A stretch of 18,125 nucleotides of DNA from Clostridium sp. UBA2485 (lineage in GTDB: Bacteria; Bacillota; Clostridia; Clostridiales; Clostridiaceae): contig NZ_DDOV01000074.1 of NCBI RefSeq assembly GCF_002341865.1, positions 1,141 to 19,265 on the forward strand, given 5' to 3'. Positions 1-7,424 of this stretch are shown in pieces. Within the stretch, counting starts at the first letter, position 1; each line of letters begins with the position of its first letter. The notes below the pieces were generated by a model. It was not told the DNA's origin. It did not search any database and was given only the letters and a program-made list of their open reading frames with translations. Position numbers and translations under genes: made by a program.

Positions 1-2
1 AT

Positions 3-230
3 ACTGTAGATGAAATTCAAGAATCAGAAAATGATTCAATTGCAATAGAGGATAAGAAAGATATAAAACTTAGCTTTGAGAATCGTGAAGAGTTAGAAGC
101 ATTAAAAGTTCCTGAACTTAGAACTATTGCAAGAGAATTAAAGGAAAGACAAAAGCTTTCACTTACAAAAAAACAAATCAAATTTAGTAAGAAAGATCAG
201 CTTATTGAAGCCATACTGAAGGAACAGTAG
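3..230 (+). CDS. C-terminal part of a eut-operon protein with Rho_N/SAP-like tail (partial)
   Basis: An open frame enters from the left edge and ends at TAG 228-230, giving about 75 residues. It begins with an acidic, low-complexity linker (EIQESENDSIAIEDKKD). A compact helical segment follows, with the pattern LEALKVPELRTIARELK ... KKDQLIEAIL, which resembles the Rho N-terminal/SAP-type helix-extension-helix fold that usually binds nucleic acid. It lies 12 bases before eutE and reads the same way, so it belongs to the eut operon. In this position clostridial eut operons often carry a shell (BMC-domain) protein. I infer, but cannot see, that the missing N-terminus is a BMC domain, making it an analogue of EutK, whose C-terminal extension is a helix-turn-helix. 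The domain call is moderately sure; the identity of the whole protein is not. Confidence 0.6.
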   Translation, partial: TVDEIQESENDSIAIEDKKDIKLSFENREELEALKVPELRTIARELKERQKLSLTKKQIKFSKKDQLIEAILKEQ

Positions 231-242
231 GAGGAAATAAAA

Positions 243-1712
243 ATGGAAATGGTAGATAAAGACTTAATATCAATACAAGAAACTAGAAATCTTATCATTA
301 ACGCTAAAAAAGCTCAAGAAATATATAAAACTTTTTCTCAAGAAAAGGTTGATTCAATAGTGAAGGCTATAGCAGAAGCTGGAGAGCGTGAAGCTGTTAA
401 ATTAGCTAAAATGGCTTGGGAAGAAACTGGATTTGGGAAATGGCAAGATAAGGTTGTTAAGAATGTATTTGCTAGCAAATTAGTTTATGAAAACATGAAA
501 GACTTAAAAACTATTGGAATTATAAATGAAGATAAGGTAAATAAAGTTTTTGATGTAGCTGTACCAGTAGGAGTTATTGCTGGATTAATTCCATCAACAA
601 ACCCAACATCTTCAACAATATACAAAGTATTAATTGCATTAAAATCAGGAAATGCTATAGTAGTTTCACCACATCCAAATGCAAAGAACTGTATTATTGA
701 AACTGCAAAAATATTAAATGAAGCAGCAATAAAGGCAGGAGCTCCAGAAGGATTAATTGGATGTATAACAGTTCCATCACTTGATGGTACAAATGCATTA
801 ATGACTCACAAGGATACATCATTAATACTTGCTACTGGTGGAGAGGCTATGGTTAAAGCAGCTTATAGTTCAGGAACACCAGCTATAGGAGTTGGACCAG
901 GAAACGGACCAGCATTTATAGATAAATCAGCAAATGTTTCCTTAGCAGTTAAGAGAATTATTGATAGTAAAACTTTCGATAATGGAGTAATTTGTGCTTC
1001 AGAGCAATCAATAGTAGTAGAGGAATCTATGAAAGAGATTGTTAAGGCAGAACTTATAAAACAAGGAATGTATTTCTTAAATGAAGAAGAATCTGCTAAG
1101 CTTGGAAACTTCATATTAAGAGCTAATGGAACAATGAATCCACAAATTGTTGGTAAAAGTGTAGAAACATTAGCTGAAATGGCTAAATTAAATGTTCCTC
1201 ATGGAACAAAGGTATTAATATCAGAACAAACTACAGTGGGCAAAAATAATCCTTATTCAAGAGAAAAACTTACTACAATATTAGCATTTTACACAGTAAA
1301 AAATGTTGAAGAAGGAATAAAACTTTGCACAGAGATATTAATGAATGAAGGTAAAGGTCATACTTTAGTATTACACTGTGAAAATGAAGAAATCATAAAA
1401 GAATTTGGATTAAGAATTCCAGTTTCTCGTTTATTAGTTAATACACCAGGTGCTTTAGGTGGAATCGGAGGATCAACAAATCTTACTCCAGCACTTACAT
1501 TAGGCTGTGGTGCTGTAGGAGGAAGTTCAACTTCTGATAACATAGGACCAATGAACCTATTAAATATAAAGAGAGTAGCTTGTGGTGTTAGAGAGCTAGA
1601 AGAACTTAGAGGAAATGGAGCTCAATGCGAAAACGCATCAACTACAATTTCTACAGAACAATTAGATTTAATTGTGAATAAAATCATGGAAAGATTAGCA
1701 CAAATAAAGTAA
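243..1712 (+). CDS. eutE: Acetaldehyde dehydrogenase (acylating), EutE
   Basis: This is the CoA-acylating aldehyde dehydrogenase that turns acetaldehyde, released from ethanolamine by EutBC, into acetyl-CoA with NAD+ inside the microcompartment. The 489-residue length fits the family. The catalytic cysteine is Cys251 in DNGVICASEQS. Glycine-rich cofactor loops are visible in LATGGEAMVKAAYSSGTPAIGVGPGN (about residues 199-224). The final ~20 residues (ISTEQLDLIVNKIMERLAQIK) form an amphipathic helix after a polar linker. This looks like a C-terminal encapsulation peptide, whereas Salmonella EutE targeting is usually discussed for the N-terminus. The start is set by AGGAGG at 229-234; the ATG two codons later is less well spaced. 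Antisense frames inside it are shadows. Confidence is high because of the family signature and the surrounding eut genes. Confidence 0.96.
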   Translation: MEMVDKDLISIQETRNLIINAKKAQEIYKTFSQEKVDSIVKAIAEAGEREAVKLAKMAWEETGFGKWQDKVVKNVFASKLVYENMKDLKTIGIINEDKVNKVFDVAVPVGVIAGLIPSTNPTSSTIYKVLIALKSGNAIVVSPHPNAKNCIIETAKILNEAAIKAGAPEGLIGCITVPSLDGTNALMTHKDTSLILATGGEAMVKAAYSSGTPAIGVGPGNGPAFIDKSANVSLAVKRIIDSKTFDNGVICASEQSIVVEESMKEIVKAELIKQGMYFLNEEESAKLGNFILRANGTMNPQIVGKSVETLAEMAKLNVPHGTKVLISEQTTVGKNNPYSREKLTTILAFYTVKNVEEGIKLCTEILMNEGKGHTLVLHCENEEIIKEFGLRIPVSRLLVNTPGALGGIGGSTNLTPALTLGCGAVGGSSTSDNIGPMNLLNIKRVACGVRELEELRGNGAQCENASTTISTEQLDLIVNKIMERLAQIK

Positions 1713-1787
1713 GCAATAAAATATTAACATAAATTTAGTTAAAATTTTAAAAAATAATTTTTATGCAATTTAAGGAGGAATTTTAAA

Positions 1788-2075
1788 ATGGCAAATATGA
1801 ACGCATTAGGAATGATTGAAACTAAAGGATTAGTGGGAGCAATAGAAGCAGCAGACGCAATGGTTAAAGCTGCAAACGTAACTTTAATAGGAAAAGAGCA
1901 AATTGGTGCTGGATTAGTTACTGTTATGGTAAGAGGAGATGTTGGAGCTGTTAAAGCTGCTACAGATGCAGGAGCTGCTGCTGCTGAAAGAGTTGGAGAA
2001 TTAATATCAGTTCATGTAATTCCAAGACCACATAGTGAAGTTGAAGTTATACTTCCAAAATACGAACAACAATAG
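1788..2075 (+). CDS. eutM: BMC-H shell protein EutM
   Basis: This 95-residue single-BMC-domain protein forms the hexameric tiles of the microcompartment shell, with a central pore for small substrates. It starts with the typical MNALGMIETKGLVGAIEAADAMVKAANV. It carries the pore-side segment GKEQIGAGLVTVMVRGDVGAVKAATDAGAAAAERVGE and ends with ISVHVIPRPHSEVEVILPK. This agrees closely with the EutM/PduA class and has no extension. AAGGAGG at 1772-1778 precedes the ATG. The 75-base gap after eutE is AT-rich and shows no convincing terminator, so the two genes are probably co-transcribed. A strong separate ribosome site would suit the high dosage expected of a major shell tile. PduA and EutM cannot be separated by sequence alone; the operon context favours EutM. 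Confidence 0.95.
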   Translation: MANMNALGMIETKGLVGAIEAADAMVKAANVTLIGKEQIGAGLVTVMVRGDVGAVKAATDAGAAAAERVGELISVHVIPRPHSEVEVILPKYEQQ

Positions 2076-2430
2076 TCTAAATTTAAATAATCCTAAAAAT
2101 TATTAATATAACTAGGTATCTTTAAAGAAATAACTAATTAGCATTCTGGTGTATTTTATGTCATACACATGGCAATAACCTATAGATAGCAACACTATCT
2201 ATGAAAACTTGCTCTTTGCTTGACACAAAATATCTTAGAATCTTTGATAAATTATTTTATTTCAGATACCAAACCAAAGTCTAAAGATTTCTACAACTCA
2301 TCACAAAAGCTCGTGCCGAATGGCATGAGTGTGATGAATGTAGATGATGTAGATTATATAACTTGTAGTATTTCATGCTACAAGTATTGTGGTTTAACAA
2401 ATTAATGTCCATCTTATATAAGGATGTGAG
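2076..2430 (+). ncRNA. Structured, apparently non-coding gap between eutM and eutT
   Basis: This is the longest gap within the operon. It contains four hairpins: 2149-2154/2163-2168; 2182-2189/2195-2202 (8 bp, 5-base loop); a 16-bp two-part hairpin 2298-2305 plus 2310-2317 with 2322-2337 (GAAT loop, AAAG bulge); and 2361-2370/2376-2385 (10 bp including one G-U, loop TTTCA). Two long-range pairings are also possible: 2115-2121 with 2264-2270, and 2239-2245 with 2283-2289. They cross and would make a pseudoknot. None of the hairpins is followed by a T-run, so they are not ordinary terminators. I see no B12-box-like sequence or adenosylcobalamin riboswitch core, and no paired hexaloops with A1/G4 as expected for EutV (ANTAR) targets. 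A 61-codon TTG frame at 2220-2405 has no good ribosome site. It may be a cis-regulatory RNA, a processing element, or the remnant of a small mobile element. Confidence 0.4.
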
Positions 2431-3183
2431 ATGATGAGTGTTTTAACAGAAAGTATTTTAAGAAGTAAACTGAGAAATGAAAATTTAACAGAATATGTTG
2501 TGGAAAAAGGAGTAATAGTAACTCCTTCAGCAAGACAATATTTACAAGACAAAAATATAAAATTAGTTTATAAAGAACAACAAACTGAAAAAAGTAATCA
2601 GAATATTCAAAGGGAAGAAAAAGTATTTAACCCTAAATATGTTCATATAAATGGTGGAGTTTTTGAAAATAAACCAGAACATATGACTCAACTAAATGGT
2701 AATAAATTAGTAGAAAAAGATCACAGAAGAATTATACTAAGAGGAAAATTAGATAGCCTTCAAGCTAAAATATTACAAACTCAAATTCAATGTAAAAACT
2801 TAAATGAAAAAAAGGTGCTAAAGGATTTGGAAGAGGTTTTAGCTTATGTAAGAAAAATATTAGAAGTAGAAGTAACAGAAAAAGAATTACCAGAAGTTGC
2901 TTTGATTGGGTTAAATTCAGAAGAATTAAGAGCTACTTCTCATAACCCTAAAAAATATTTTAATATAGACCATATAATTTTCCCAAGCTATGAAATGGGA
3001 GATATAGTTGTAGCTTTAAATGCATTAAGAGCAGAAAGCAGAGAAGTTGAAATTGATGCATTAAAAGCATTTAAAAACCAAGATGGAGAACTATCTAGAA
3101 ATGATATAGCACTAGCTTTGAATAGATTAAGTAGTTGTTTTTATATAATGATGTGTAAGTATGTTTCTGGAAAGTACAAATAA
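2431..3183 (+). CDS. eutT: Ethanolamine-utilization cobalamin adenosyltransferase, EutT
   Basis: EutT transfers adenosyl from ATP to cob(I)alamin, making the adenosylcobalamin cofactor of ethanolamine ammonia-lyase. The 250-residue protein has an N-terminal ~45-residue module (LTESILRSKLRNENLTEYVV ... IVTPSARQYLQDKNIKL). The helical body includes KPEHMTQLNGNKLVEKDHRRIILRGKLDSLQAKILQTQ and KYFNIDHIIFPSYEMGDIVVALNALRAESREVE, both typical of EutT. The HX11CCXXC metal motif described for Salmonella EutT is absent: the stretch between the N-module and KPEHMT has no cysteine, so this is the metal-motif-lacking type. Two ATGs lie in tandem at 2431 and 2434 after a modest AAGGA at 2420-2424, and either could be used. 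The gene stops just ahead of eutD. EutT is supported by both sequence and neighbours. Confidence 0.9.
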   Translation: MMSVLTESILRSKLRNENLTEYVVEKGVIVTPSARQYLQDKNIKLVYKEQQTEKSNQNIQREEKVFNPKYVHINGGVFENKPEHMTQLNGNKLVEKDHRRIILRGKLDSLQAKILQTQIQCKNLNEKKVLKDLEEVLAYVRKILEVEVTEKELPEVALIGLNSEELRATSHNPKKYFNIDHIIFPSYEMGDIVVALNALRAESREVEIDALKAFKNQDGELSRNDIALALNRLSSCFYIMMCKYVSGKYK

Positions 3184-3195
3184 GAGGTGACAATT

Positions 3196-3837
3196 TTGAG
3201 TACAGTAGATTTAAATGTTAATTATATTATAGATGAAGTAGTTAAAAGACTACAAGGTGGAGAAGAAGATAATACAGTACTTGTAGAAGCTTCTGGTCGT
3301 CACGTTCATCTTTCACAAAAAGATGTTGATAGTCTTTTTGGAAAAGGTTATCAACTGACTAATAAAAGAGAACTATCTCAACCGGGTCAGTATTTATGTG
3401 AAGAAAAGGTTACTCTTATAGGACCTAAAGGAACATTACAAAATGTTTCTGTTTTAGGACCAGTAAGAGGAAACACTCAAGTAGAGTTATCAAAAAGTGA
3501 TGCTGTTTCTATAGGACTAAATGCTCCAGTTAGAATGTCAGGAGATATTAAAGGTACTCCTTCTATAATTCTTGCTACACCAAAATCAGTATTAAGAATA
3601 GAAGAAGGTGTTATTGCAGCTAAAAGACACATACACATAACACCAGAAGATGCTGCAAAGTTTGGAGTAAAAGATCAAGAGGAAATTAAAATTAAGGTTG
3701 GTGGAGAAAGAGGATTAATCTTTGAAAATGTTGCTGTTAGAGTAAGTAGTAAATTCCAAACAGCTATACATCTTGACTATGACGAAGCAAATGCTTGTGG
3801 TTTCACAAAAGGACTTCGTGCAACAATAGTTAAGTAG
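3196..3837 (+). CDS. eutD: PduL-type phosphate acyltransferase (eut phosphotransacetylase)
   Basis: The enzyme converts acetyl-CoA and phosphate to acetyl-phosphate and CoA, recycling CoA inside the compartment. It belongs to the PduL family, which is unrelated to classical Pta and is often labelled EutD in Firmicutes. Metal-binding histidine pairs are visible: HVH at residues 36-38 (in SGRHVHLS) and HIH at 145-147 (in AAKRHIHITPEDA), plus HLDYDEANA near the end, in two related barrel halves. The first ~18 residues (VDLNVNYIIDEVVKRLQGG) form an amphipathic helix suited to an encapsulation peptide. I chose the TTG at 3196. The only Shine-Dalgarno (GAGGTG, 3184-3189) is six bases before it, and the upstream in-frame GTG at 3187 overlaps that site. 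The length, ~213 residues, is normal for PduL. Confidence 0.92.
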   Translation: MSTVDLNVNYIIDEVVKRLQGGEEDNTVLVEASGRHVHLSQKDVDSLFGKGYQLTNKRELSQPGQYLCEEKVTLIGPKGTLQNVSVLGPVRGNTQVELSKSDAVSIGLNAPVRMSGDIKGTPSIILATPKSVLRIEEGVIAAKRHIHITPEDAAKFGVKDQEEIKIKVGGERGLIFENVAVRVSSKFQTAIHLDYDEANACGFTKGLRATIVK

Positions 3838-3850
3838 AAAGGATTAATTT

Positions 3851-4675
3851 ATGAAAGGCTTAAACGAAGTAGATAATCTAATTAAAGCCGTTGAAAAGAC
3901 CATTAAAAAACCAGTAAAAGTAAAAAGAAATGATGAACTTTATGTTGGTGTAGACTTAGGTACAGCTTACATTGTAATTGTTGTACTGGATAAAGAAAGA
4001 AATCCTGTTGCCTGTGAAATGGAATTTGCGCAGGTAGTTAGAGATGGTCTTGTGGTTGATTTTATTGGAGCTACTAATATAGTTAGAAAATTAAAGAAAA
4101 AAATAGAAGATAAGTTAGGAATTGAACTTACGAAAGCTGCTATAGCTGTTCCACCAGGGACTAGTGAAAGAGACATTAAAACTCATAGTTATGTAGTTGA
4201 AGGTGCTGGCATGGACGTTGTATCTGTGGAAGATGAGCCTACAGCAGCAAATGCAGTATTACAAATAGAAAATGGAGTTGTAGTTGATGTTGGTGGTGGA
4301 ACAACTGGGCTTTCCATATTTGAAGATGGAAAAGTTATATACACTGCTGATGAGCCTACAGGTGGAACTCAATTATCTTTAGTTATATCAGGAGCTTACA
4401 GAATCCCATTTGAGGAAGCTGAAAATAGAAAAAAGGACCCTGAAAATTATAGAGATATATTTCCAATGGTAACACCGGTAATTCAAAAGGTAGCTTCTAT
4501 TGTTAACTCTCATATAAGAGGATTTAATGTGGAGAAAATTTATTTAGTTGGTGGAACTTGCTGCTTAAAAGGATTTGAAAACATTATTCAAAAGGAAACA
4601 GGTATAGAAACAGTGAAACCAATTAATCCTTTCTTAGTTACTCCTTTGGGTATTGCAATTAACTGCGTTAAATAA
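3851..4675 (+). CDS. eutJ: EutJ, actin/Hsp70-fold ethanolamine-utilization protein
   Basis: EutJ is an ASKHA-superfamily (actin/Hsp70-like) ATPase homologue conserved in eut and pdu operons. It is often called a chaperone, but its exact job is not established. Visible ATP-site elements are phosphate 1 (YVGVDLGTAYIVIVVLD, about residues 31-47), the EDEPTAANAVL segment, phosphate 2 (DVGGGTTGL from residue 146) and a C-terminal adenosine loop (IYLVGGTCCLKGFENII). The 274-residue length is family-typical. The N-terminus (NEVDNLIKAVEKTIKKP) is an amphipathic helix ahead of the first beta strand, which could also direct the protein to the compartment lumen. It starts 13 bases after the eutD stop with AAAGG upstream, so translation is likely coupled. 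The identity is firm and the function is inferred. Confidence 0.9.
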   Translation: MKGLNEVDNLIKAVEKTIKKPVKVKRNDELYVGVDLGTAYIVIVVLDKERNPVACEMEFAQVVRDGLVVDFIGATNIVRKLKKKIEDKLGIELTKAAIAVPPGTSERDIKTHSYVVEGAGMDVVSVEDEPTAANAVLQIENGVVVDVGGGTTGLSIFEDGKVIYTADEPTGGTQLSLVISGAYRIPFEEAENRKKDPENYRDIFPMVTPVIQKVASIVNSHIRGFNVEKIYLVGGTCCLKGFENIIQKETGIETVKPINPFLVTPLGIAINCVK

Positions 4676-4688
4676 GGGAGGTATGTTG

Positions 4689-5402
4689 ATGTATAGTGAA
4701 GATTTAGTTGAACTTATAACAAAAGAAGTTATGAATAGACTAAAGATATTATTAGAAGAAAATAATAAATCAAAGAAGAAATTATTAATTCTTGAACATT
4801 CAAAAGACTTATGTCCTATATTATCTGGAGCTTTACAGGATAATAACTTCATCATAGATTGTTTAGACAATATGGGTGATATTGAAAGTTATGAAGGAAT
4901 AATATTACAAAATATCTCTAATAGTGAATTAGCTAATCTTTCATTAACCATTCAAGGGTCAATGAAAGAAAAAGTAGCAATTGAAGCAGCTTTAAAAGGC
5001 TTAAACTTATATGCTATGGAAAAAGGGGTAGAATATAAAAAATATACTACCACTGCTAATAGAGTTTTATTCAATACATTTAAAAATCATGAAGAAAAAC
5101 TTAAAAGCTATGGAGTTAATTTTGTAGGACTAAAAGAGCTTTTATCTACTTTGAAAAGTGAGAATGTCAATGTTGCTCCAAAAACTGAAAGAAATAATAA
5201 AACAGATAAAGTAGAAGTTTCAGTTCAACTTAAAGATGAAGCAAATAGATCAGTTAAGAAAAAGCTAATATCTGAAACAGATTTAAGAAATTTATATAAA
5301 GATGGAGTAAAGGAAGTAGTAATTCCTAAAAAATCTATAGTGACACCACTAGCCAAAGATTTTGCTAGAATAAATAAATTACTAATAAAATTTGAGAGTT
5401 AA
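4689..5402 (+). CDS. Conserved eut-operon protein of unknown function (TIGR02536-like)
   Basis: This 238-residue protein resembles the uncharacterised ethanolamine-utilization family found only in Firmicute eut operons. No biochemical role is known to me. The N-terminus (MYSEDLVELITKEVMNRLKIL) is an amphipathic helix like the encapsulation peptides of its neighbours. The middle (about residues 25-130) looks alpha/beta and may be flavoprotein-like, but I recognise no catalytic motif. A charged linker (about 155-190) follows. The last ~45 residues (LISETDLRNLYKDGVKEVV ... IVTPLAKDFARINKLLIKFE) match the N-terminal module of EutT in the same operon. I chose ATG 4689 because GGGAGG at 4676-4681 gives seven-base spacing; earlier ATG/TTG codons at 4683 and 4686 are too close. 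A start inside eutJ is possible by frame alone but unsupported. Confidence 0.8.
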   Translation: MYSEDLVELITKEVMNRLKILLEENNKSKKKLLILEHSKDLCPILSGALQDNNFIIDCLDNMGDIESYEGIILQNISNSELANLSLTIQGSMKEKVAIEAALKGLNLYAMEKGVEYKKYTTTANRVLFNTFKNHEEKLKSYGVNFVGLKELLSTLKSENVNVAPKTERNNKTDKVEVSVQLKDEANRSVKKKLISETDLRNLYKDGVKEVVIPKKSIVTPLAKDFARINKLLIKFES

Positions 5403-5434
5403 GAAATTTATTAGGAGAGGAAAGGTATTTAATT

Positions 5435-5701
5435 ATGATTATTGGAGAAGTAGTAGGAAATCTATGGGCTACGAGAAAAGATGAAAATCTTAGTGGATTT
5501 AAATTTTTAGTTGTAAGAAAACTAGACTGCAAAGGTGAAAAAACAGACAACACAATTGTGGCTGTAGATAGCGTTGGCGCAGGAATAGGTGATCAAGTGC
5601 TTATTGTTTCTGGTAGCTCTGCAAGATATGTAATTGGAGATAAGAGAGCACCAATAGATGCAACAATAGTAGGAATAGTAGATTCACTAGAATTAGTATA
5701 A
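5435..5701 (+). CDS. eutN: BMC-P pentameric vertex protein EutN
   Basis: EutN/CcmL-family proteins assemble as pentamers that cap the vertices of the microcompartment shell. The 88-residue protein shows the family hallmarks: N-terminal MIIGEVVGNLWATRKDENLSGFKFLVV, then VAVDSVGAGIGDQVLIVSGSSAR, then the C-terminal PIDATIVGIVDSLEL. The length is typical and there is no extension. A purine-rich site (AGGAGAGGAAAGG, 5413-5425) precedes the ATG by nine bases. It is the only vertex protein in the window, which fits the low stoichiometry needed. It sits between the unknown-function eut gene and the tandem shell protein in one continuous transcription unit. Confidence is high. Confidence 0.95.
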   Translation: MIIGEVVGNLWATRKDENLSGFKFLVVRKLDCKGEKTDNTIVAVDSVGAGIGDQVLIVSGSSARYVIGDKRAPIDATIVGIVDSLELV

Positions 5702-5745
5702 ACTAATTATATTAACATAAATACACATTACATGGAGTTGATTTT

Positions 5746-6288
5746 ATGAGTAAATCTTTAGGACTAATGGAATTTAATAGTATTGCAAGAGGAATAGAAG
5801 TAGCAGATATTATGTTTAAGGCCTCTAATGTGGAGGTAGTAACATTAAGACATATATGTCCAGGAAAATTTATGATTATACTTTGTGGTGATGTAGAAGA
5901 AGTAAAAGAAGCTATTGAAACCTCAAAAGAAATAGTAAATAAAAATATCGTAGCAAGCTTTGTAATTGCTAACGCTCACGAAGAGTTAATAAATGGACTG
6001 AAGAAAAGACCCTCTATTGATAATTTTGATGCTGTAGGCGTTATGGAAACTGCTAATGTTACGTCTTCATTAATTTCCTTAGACCTTGCATTAAAATCAG
6101 CTTCCATTAAACTAGTAAAATTAGTTATAGGTAATGGTATTGGTGGAAAATCTTATTTTGTAGTTACAGGTTCGGTGAGCAGTGTGGAGGAAGCTATTAA
6201 GGTAGCTGAATCTATAGTTGAACCTAAAAAAATAATTCATAAGACAATTATTCCGTCTCCTAGTAAAATTCTTTTAGAAAATCTATAA
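5746..6288 (+). CDS. pduT: Tandem BMC-domain shell protein, PduT-like, with candidate Fe-S cysteine
   Basis: The 180-residue protein has two BMC domains in a row (SKSLGLMEFNSIARGIEVADIMFKASNV ... and DAVGVMETANVTSSLISLDLALKSASI ...), so it should form trimers that look like hexamers. Closest in memory is PduT of propanediol microcompartments. The match includes the RHICPGKFMIILCGDV loop, where the cysteine is residue 38, the same number and context as the PduT pore cysteine that binds a [4Fe-4S] cluster. Also shared are IGNGIGGKSYFVVTG and the IIPSP end. PduT is thought to pass electrons across the shell together with PduS-type proteins; no PduS-like gene is visible here. Canonical eut operons use EutL/EutS, so a PduT-type tile is noteworthy. 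The start is supported by GGAG (5734-5737). Confidence 0.9.
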   Translation: MSKSLGLMEFNSIARGIEVADIMFKASNVEVVTLRHICPGKFMIILCGDVEEVKEAIETSKEIVNKNIVASFVIANAHEELINGLKKRPSIDNFDAVGVMETANVTSSLISLDLALKSASIKLVKLVIGNGIGGKSYFVVTGSVSSVEEAIKVAESIVEPKKIIHKTIIPSPSKILLENL

Positions 6289-6315
6289 AATTATATAAGG
6301 AAAGAGGATGGCTAT

Positions 6316-7401
6316 ATGGATATAAATGAAATCATTATGTATATTATGGTAATATTCATGGTTGTAGGAGCTGTGGACAAAATCCTAGGAAATAAATTTG
6401 GATTTGGAGAGCAGTTCGAAGAAGGACTTATGGCTATGGGAGCTTTAACTTTAGCAATGGTAGGAATTATATCATTAGCTCCAGTTTTAGCAAACGTATT
6501 AAAGCCGGTAGTTGTTCCAGTTTATAAAGCTCTTGGAGCAGATCCATCAATGTTTGCTACAACATTACTTGCTTGTGATATGGGTGGATATCAATTAGCA
6601 CAGCAATTAGCAGAAGCAAAAGAAGTTGCACCTTTTGCAGGATTAATATTAGGTTCTATGATGGGACCAACAATAGTATTTACTATACCTGTTGCATTAG
6701 GAATTATAAAAAAAGAAGATCATAAATTTTTAGCTAGAGGTGTGCTTGCAGGTATAATAACAATTCCAATAGGATCTTTTGTTGGAGGATTATTAGCTGG
6801 ATTATCTCCATTAGTAGTTCTTATGAACTTAACACCTATAATAATAGTTGCAATTCTTATTGCTGTAGGATTAAAATTAATGCCAGAAAAAATGATAAAA
6901 GGTTTTACATACTTCGGAAAGTTTGTAACAGCTGTTATTACTGTGGGATTAGCTGCTATAATAATTGAAACAATCACTGGTATAGTTGTAATTCCAGGAA
7001 TGGCTCCACTTTCAGAAGGAATAAAAGTAGTTGGAGACATTGCAATAGTTCTTGCAGGAGCATATCCATTAGTACACTTTATAACTAAAGTGTTTAAAAA
7101 ACCATTAATGAAATTAGGTTCATTATTAGGTATAGGAGAAGTAGCAGCTGCAGGTATGATAGCTTCATTAGCTAATAGTATTCCTATGTTTGGTATGATG
7201 AAAGATATGGATAATAGAGGAAAAATAATAAACGTTGCTTTTGCTGTAAGTGCTGCCTTTGTATTTGGGGATCATTTAGGCTTTGCAGCAGGTGTTAATA
7301 AAGATATGATTGCACCTATGATAGTTGCTAAATTAATAGGTGGTGCTTCAGCAGTAGCTTTAGCTTGTTTTATGACACCAAAAAATGAAGTAAGTAAATA
7401 A
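6316..7401 (+). CDS. eutH: Ethanolamine transporter EutH
   Basis: EutH is the membrane permease for ethanolamine uptake, important when ethanolamine is scarce or protonated. The 361-residue protein is almost wholly hydrophobic, with roughly ten or eleven predicted membrane segments and an N-terminus typical of the family (MDINEIIMYIMVIFMVVGAVDKILGNKFGFGEQFEEGL). Conserved-looking polar loops include DMGGYQLAQQLAEAKEVAPFAGLILGSMMGPTIVFTIPVALG and NSIPMFGMMKDMDNRGKIINVAFAVSAAFVFGDHLGF. GGAAAGAGG (6299-6307) sets the ATG at 6316; an out-of-frame ATG at 6308 is not used. It follows the tandem shell gene by 27 bases in the same unit. Identity is secure by family pattern and context. Confidence 0.95.
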   Translation: MDINEIIMYIMVIFMVVGAVDKILGNKFGFGEQFEEGLMAMGALTLAMVGIISLAPVLANVLKPVVVPVYKALGADPSMFATTLLACDMGGYQLAQQLAEAKEVAPFAGLILGSMMGPTIVFTIPVALGIIKKEDHKFLARGVLAGIITIPIGSFVGGLLAGLSPLVVLMNLTPIIIVAILIAVGLKLMPEKMIKGFTYFGKFVTAVITVGLAAIIIETITGIVVIPGMAPLSEGIKVVGDIAIVLAGAYPLVHFITKVFKKPLMKLGSLLGIGEVAAAGMIASLANSIPMFGMMKDMDNRGKIINVAFAVSAAFVFGDHLGFAAGVNKDMIAPMIVAKLIGGASAVALACFMTPKNEVSK

Positions 7402-7424
7402 GATGTTTTAAAGGAGATGTTATT

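Noticed and set aside
863..1543. Antisense frames inside eutE
   Set aside because: Shadows of a well-supported gene, without ribosome sites or family resemblance.
2220..2405. 61-codon TTG frame between eutM and eutT
   Set aside because: No Shine-Dalgarno site, no recognisable protein pattern, and it covers several strong hairpins that explain the sequence better as RNA.
2100..2430. Adenosylcobalamin riboswitch, EutV (ANTAR) dual hairpin, or group I intron
   Set aside because: No conserved cobalamin core or B12 box, hairpin loops lack the A1/G4 hexaloop, and no group I P/Q/R/S-like core segments are visible.
3187..3195. GTG start for eutD nine bases earlier
   Set aside because: It overlaps the only good ribosome-binding site, which is correctly spaced for TTG 3196.
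4653..4688. Longer start for the unknown eut protein inside eutJ
   Set aside because: The GGGAGG at 4676-4681 is correctly spaced only for ATG 4689.
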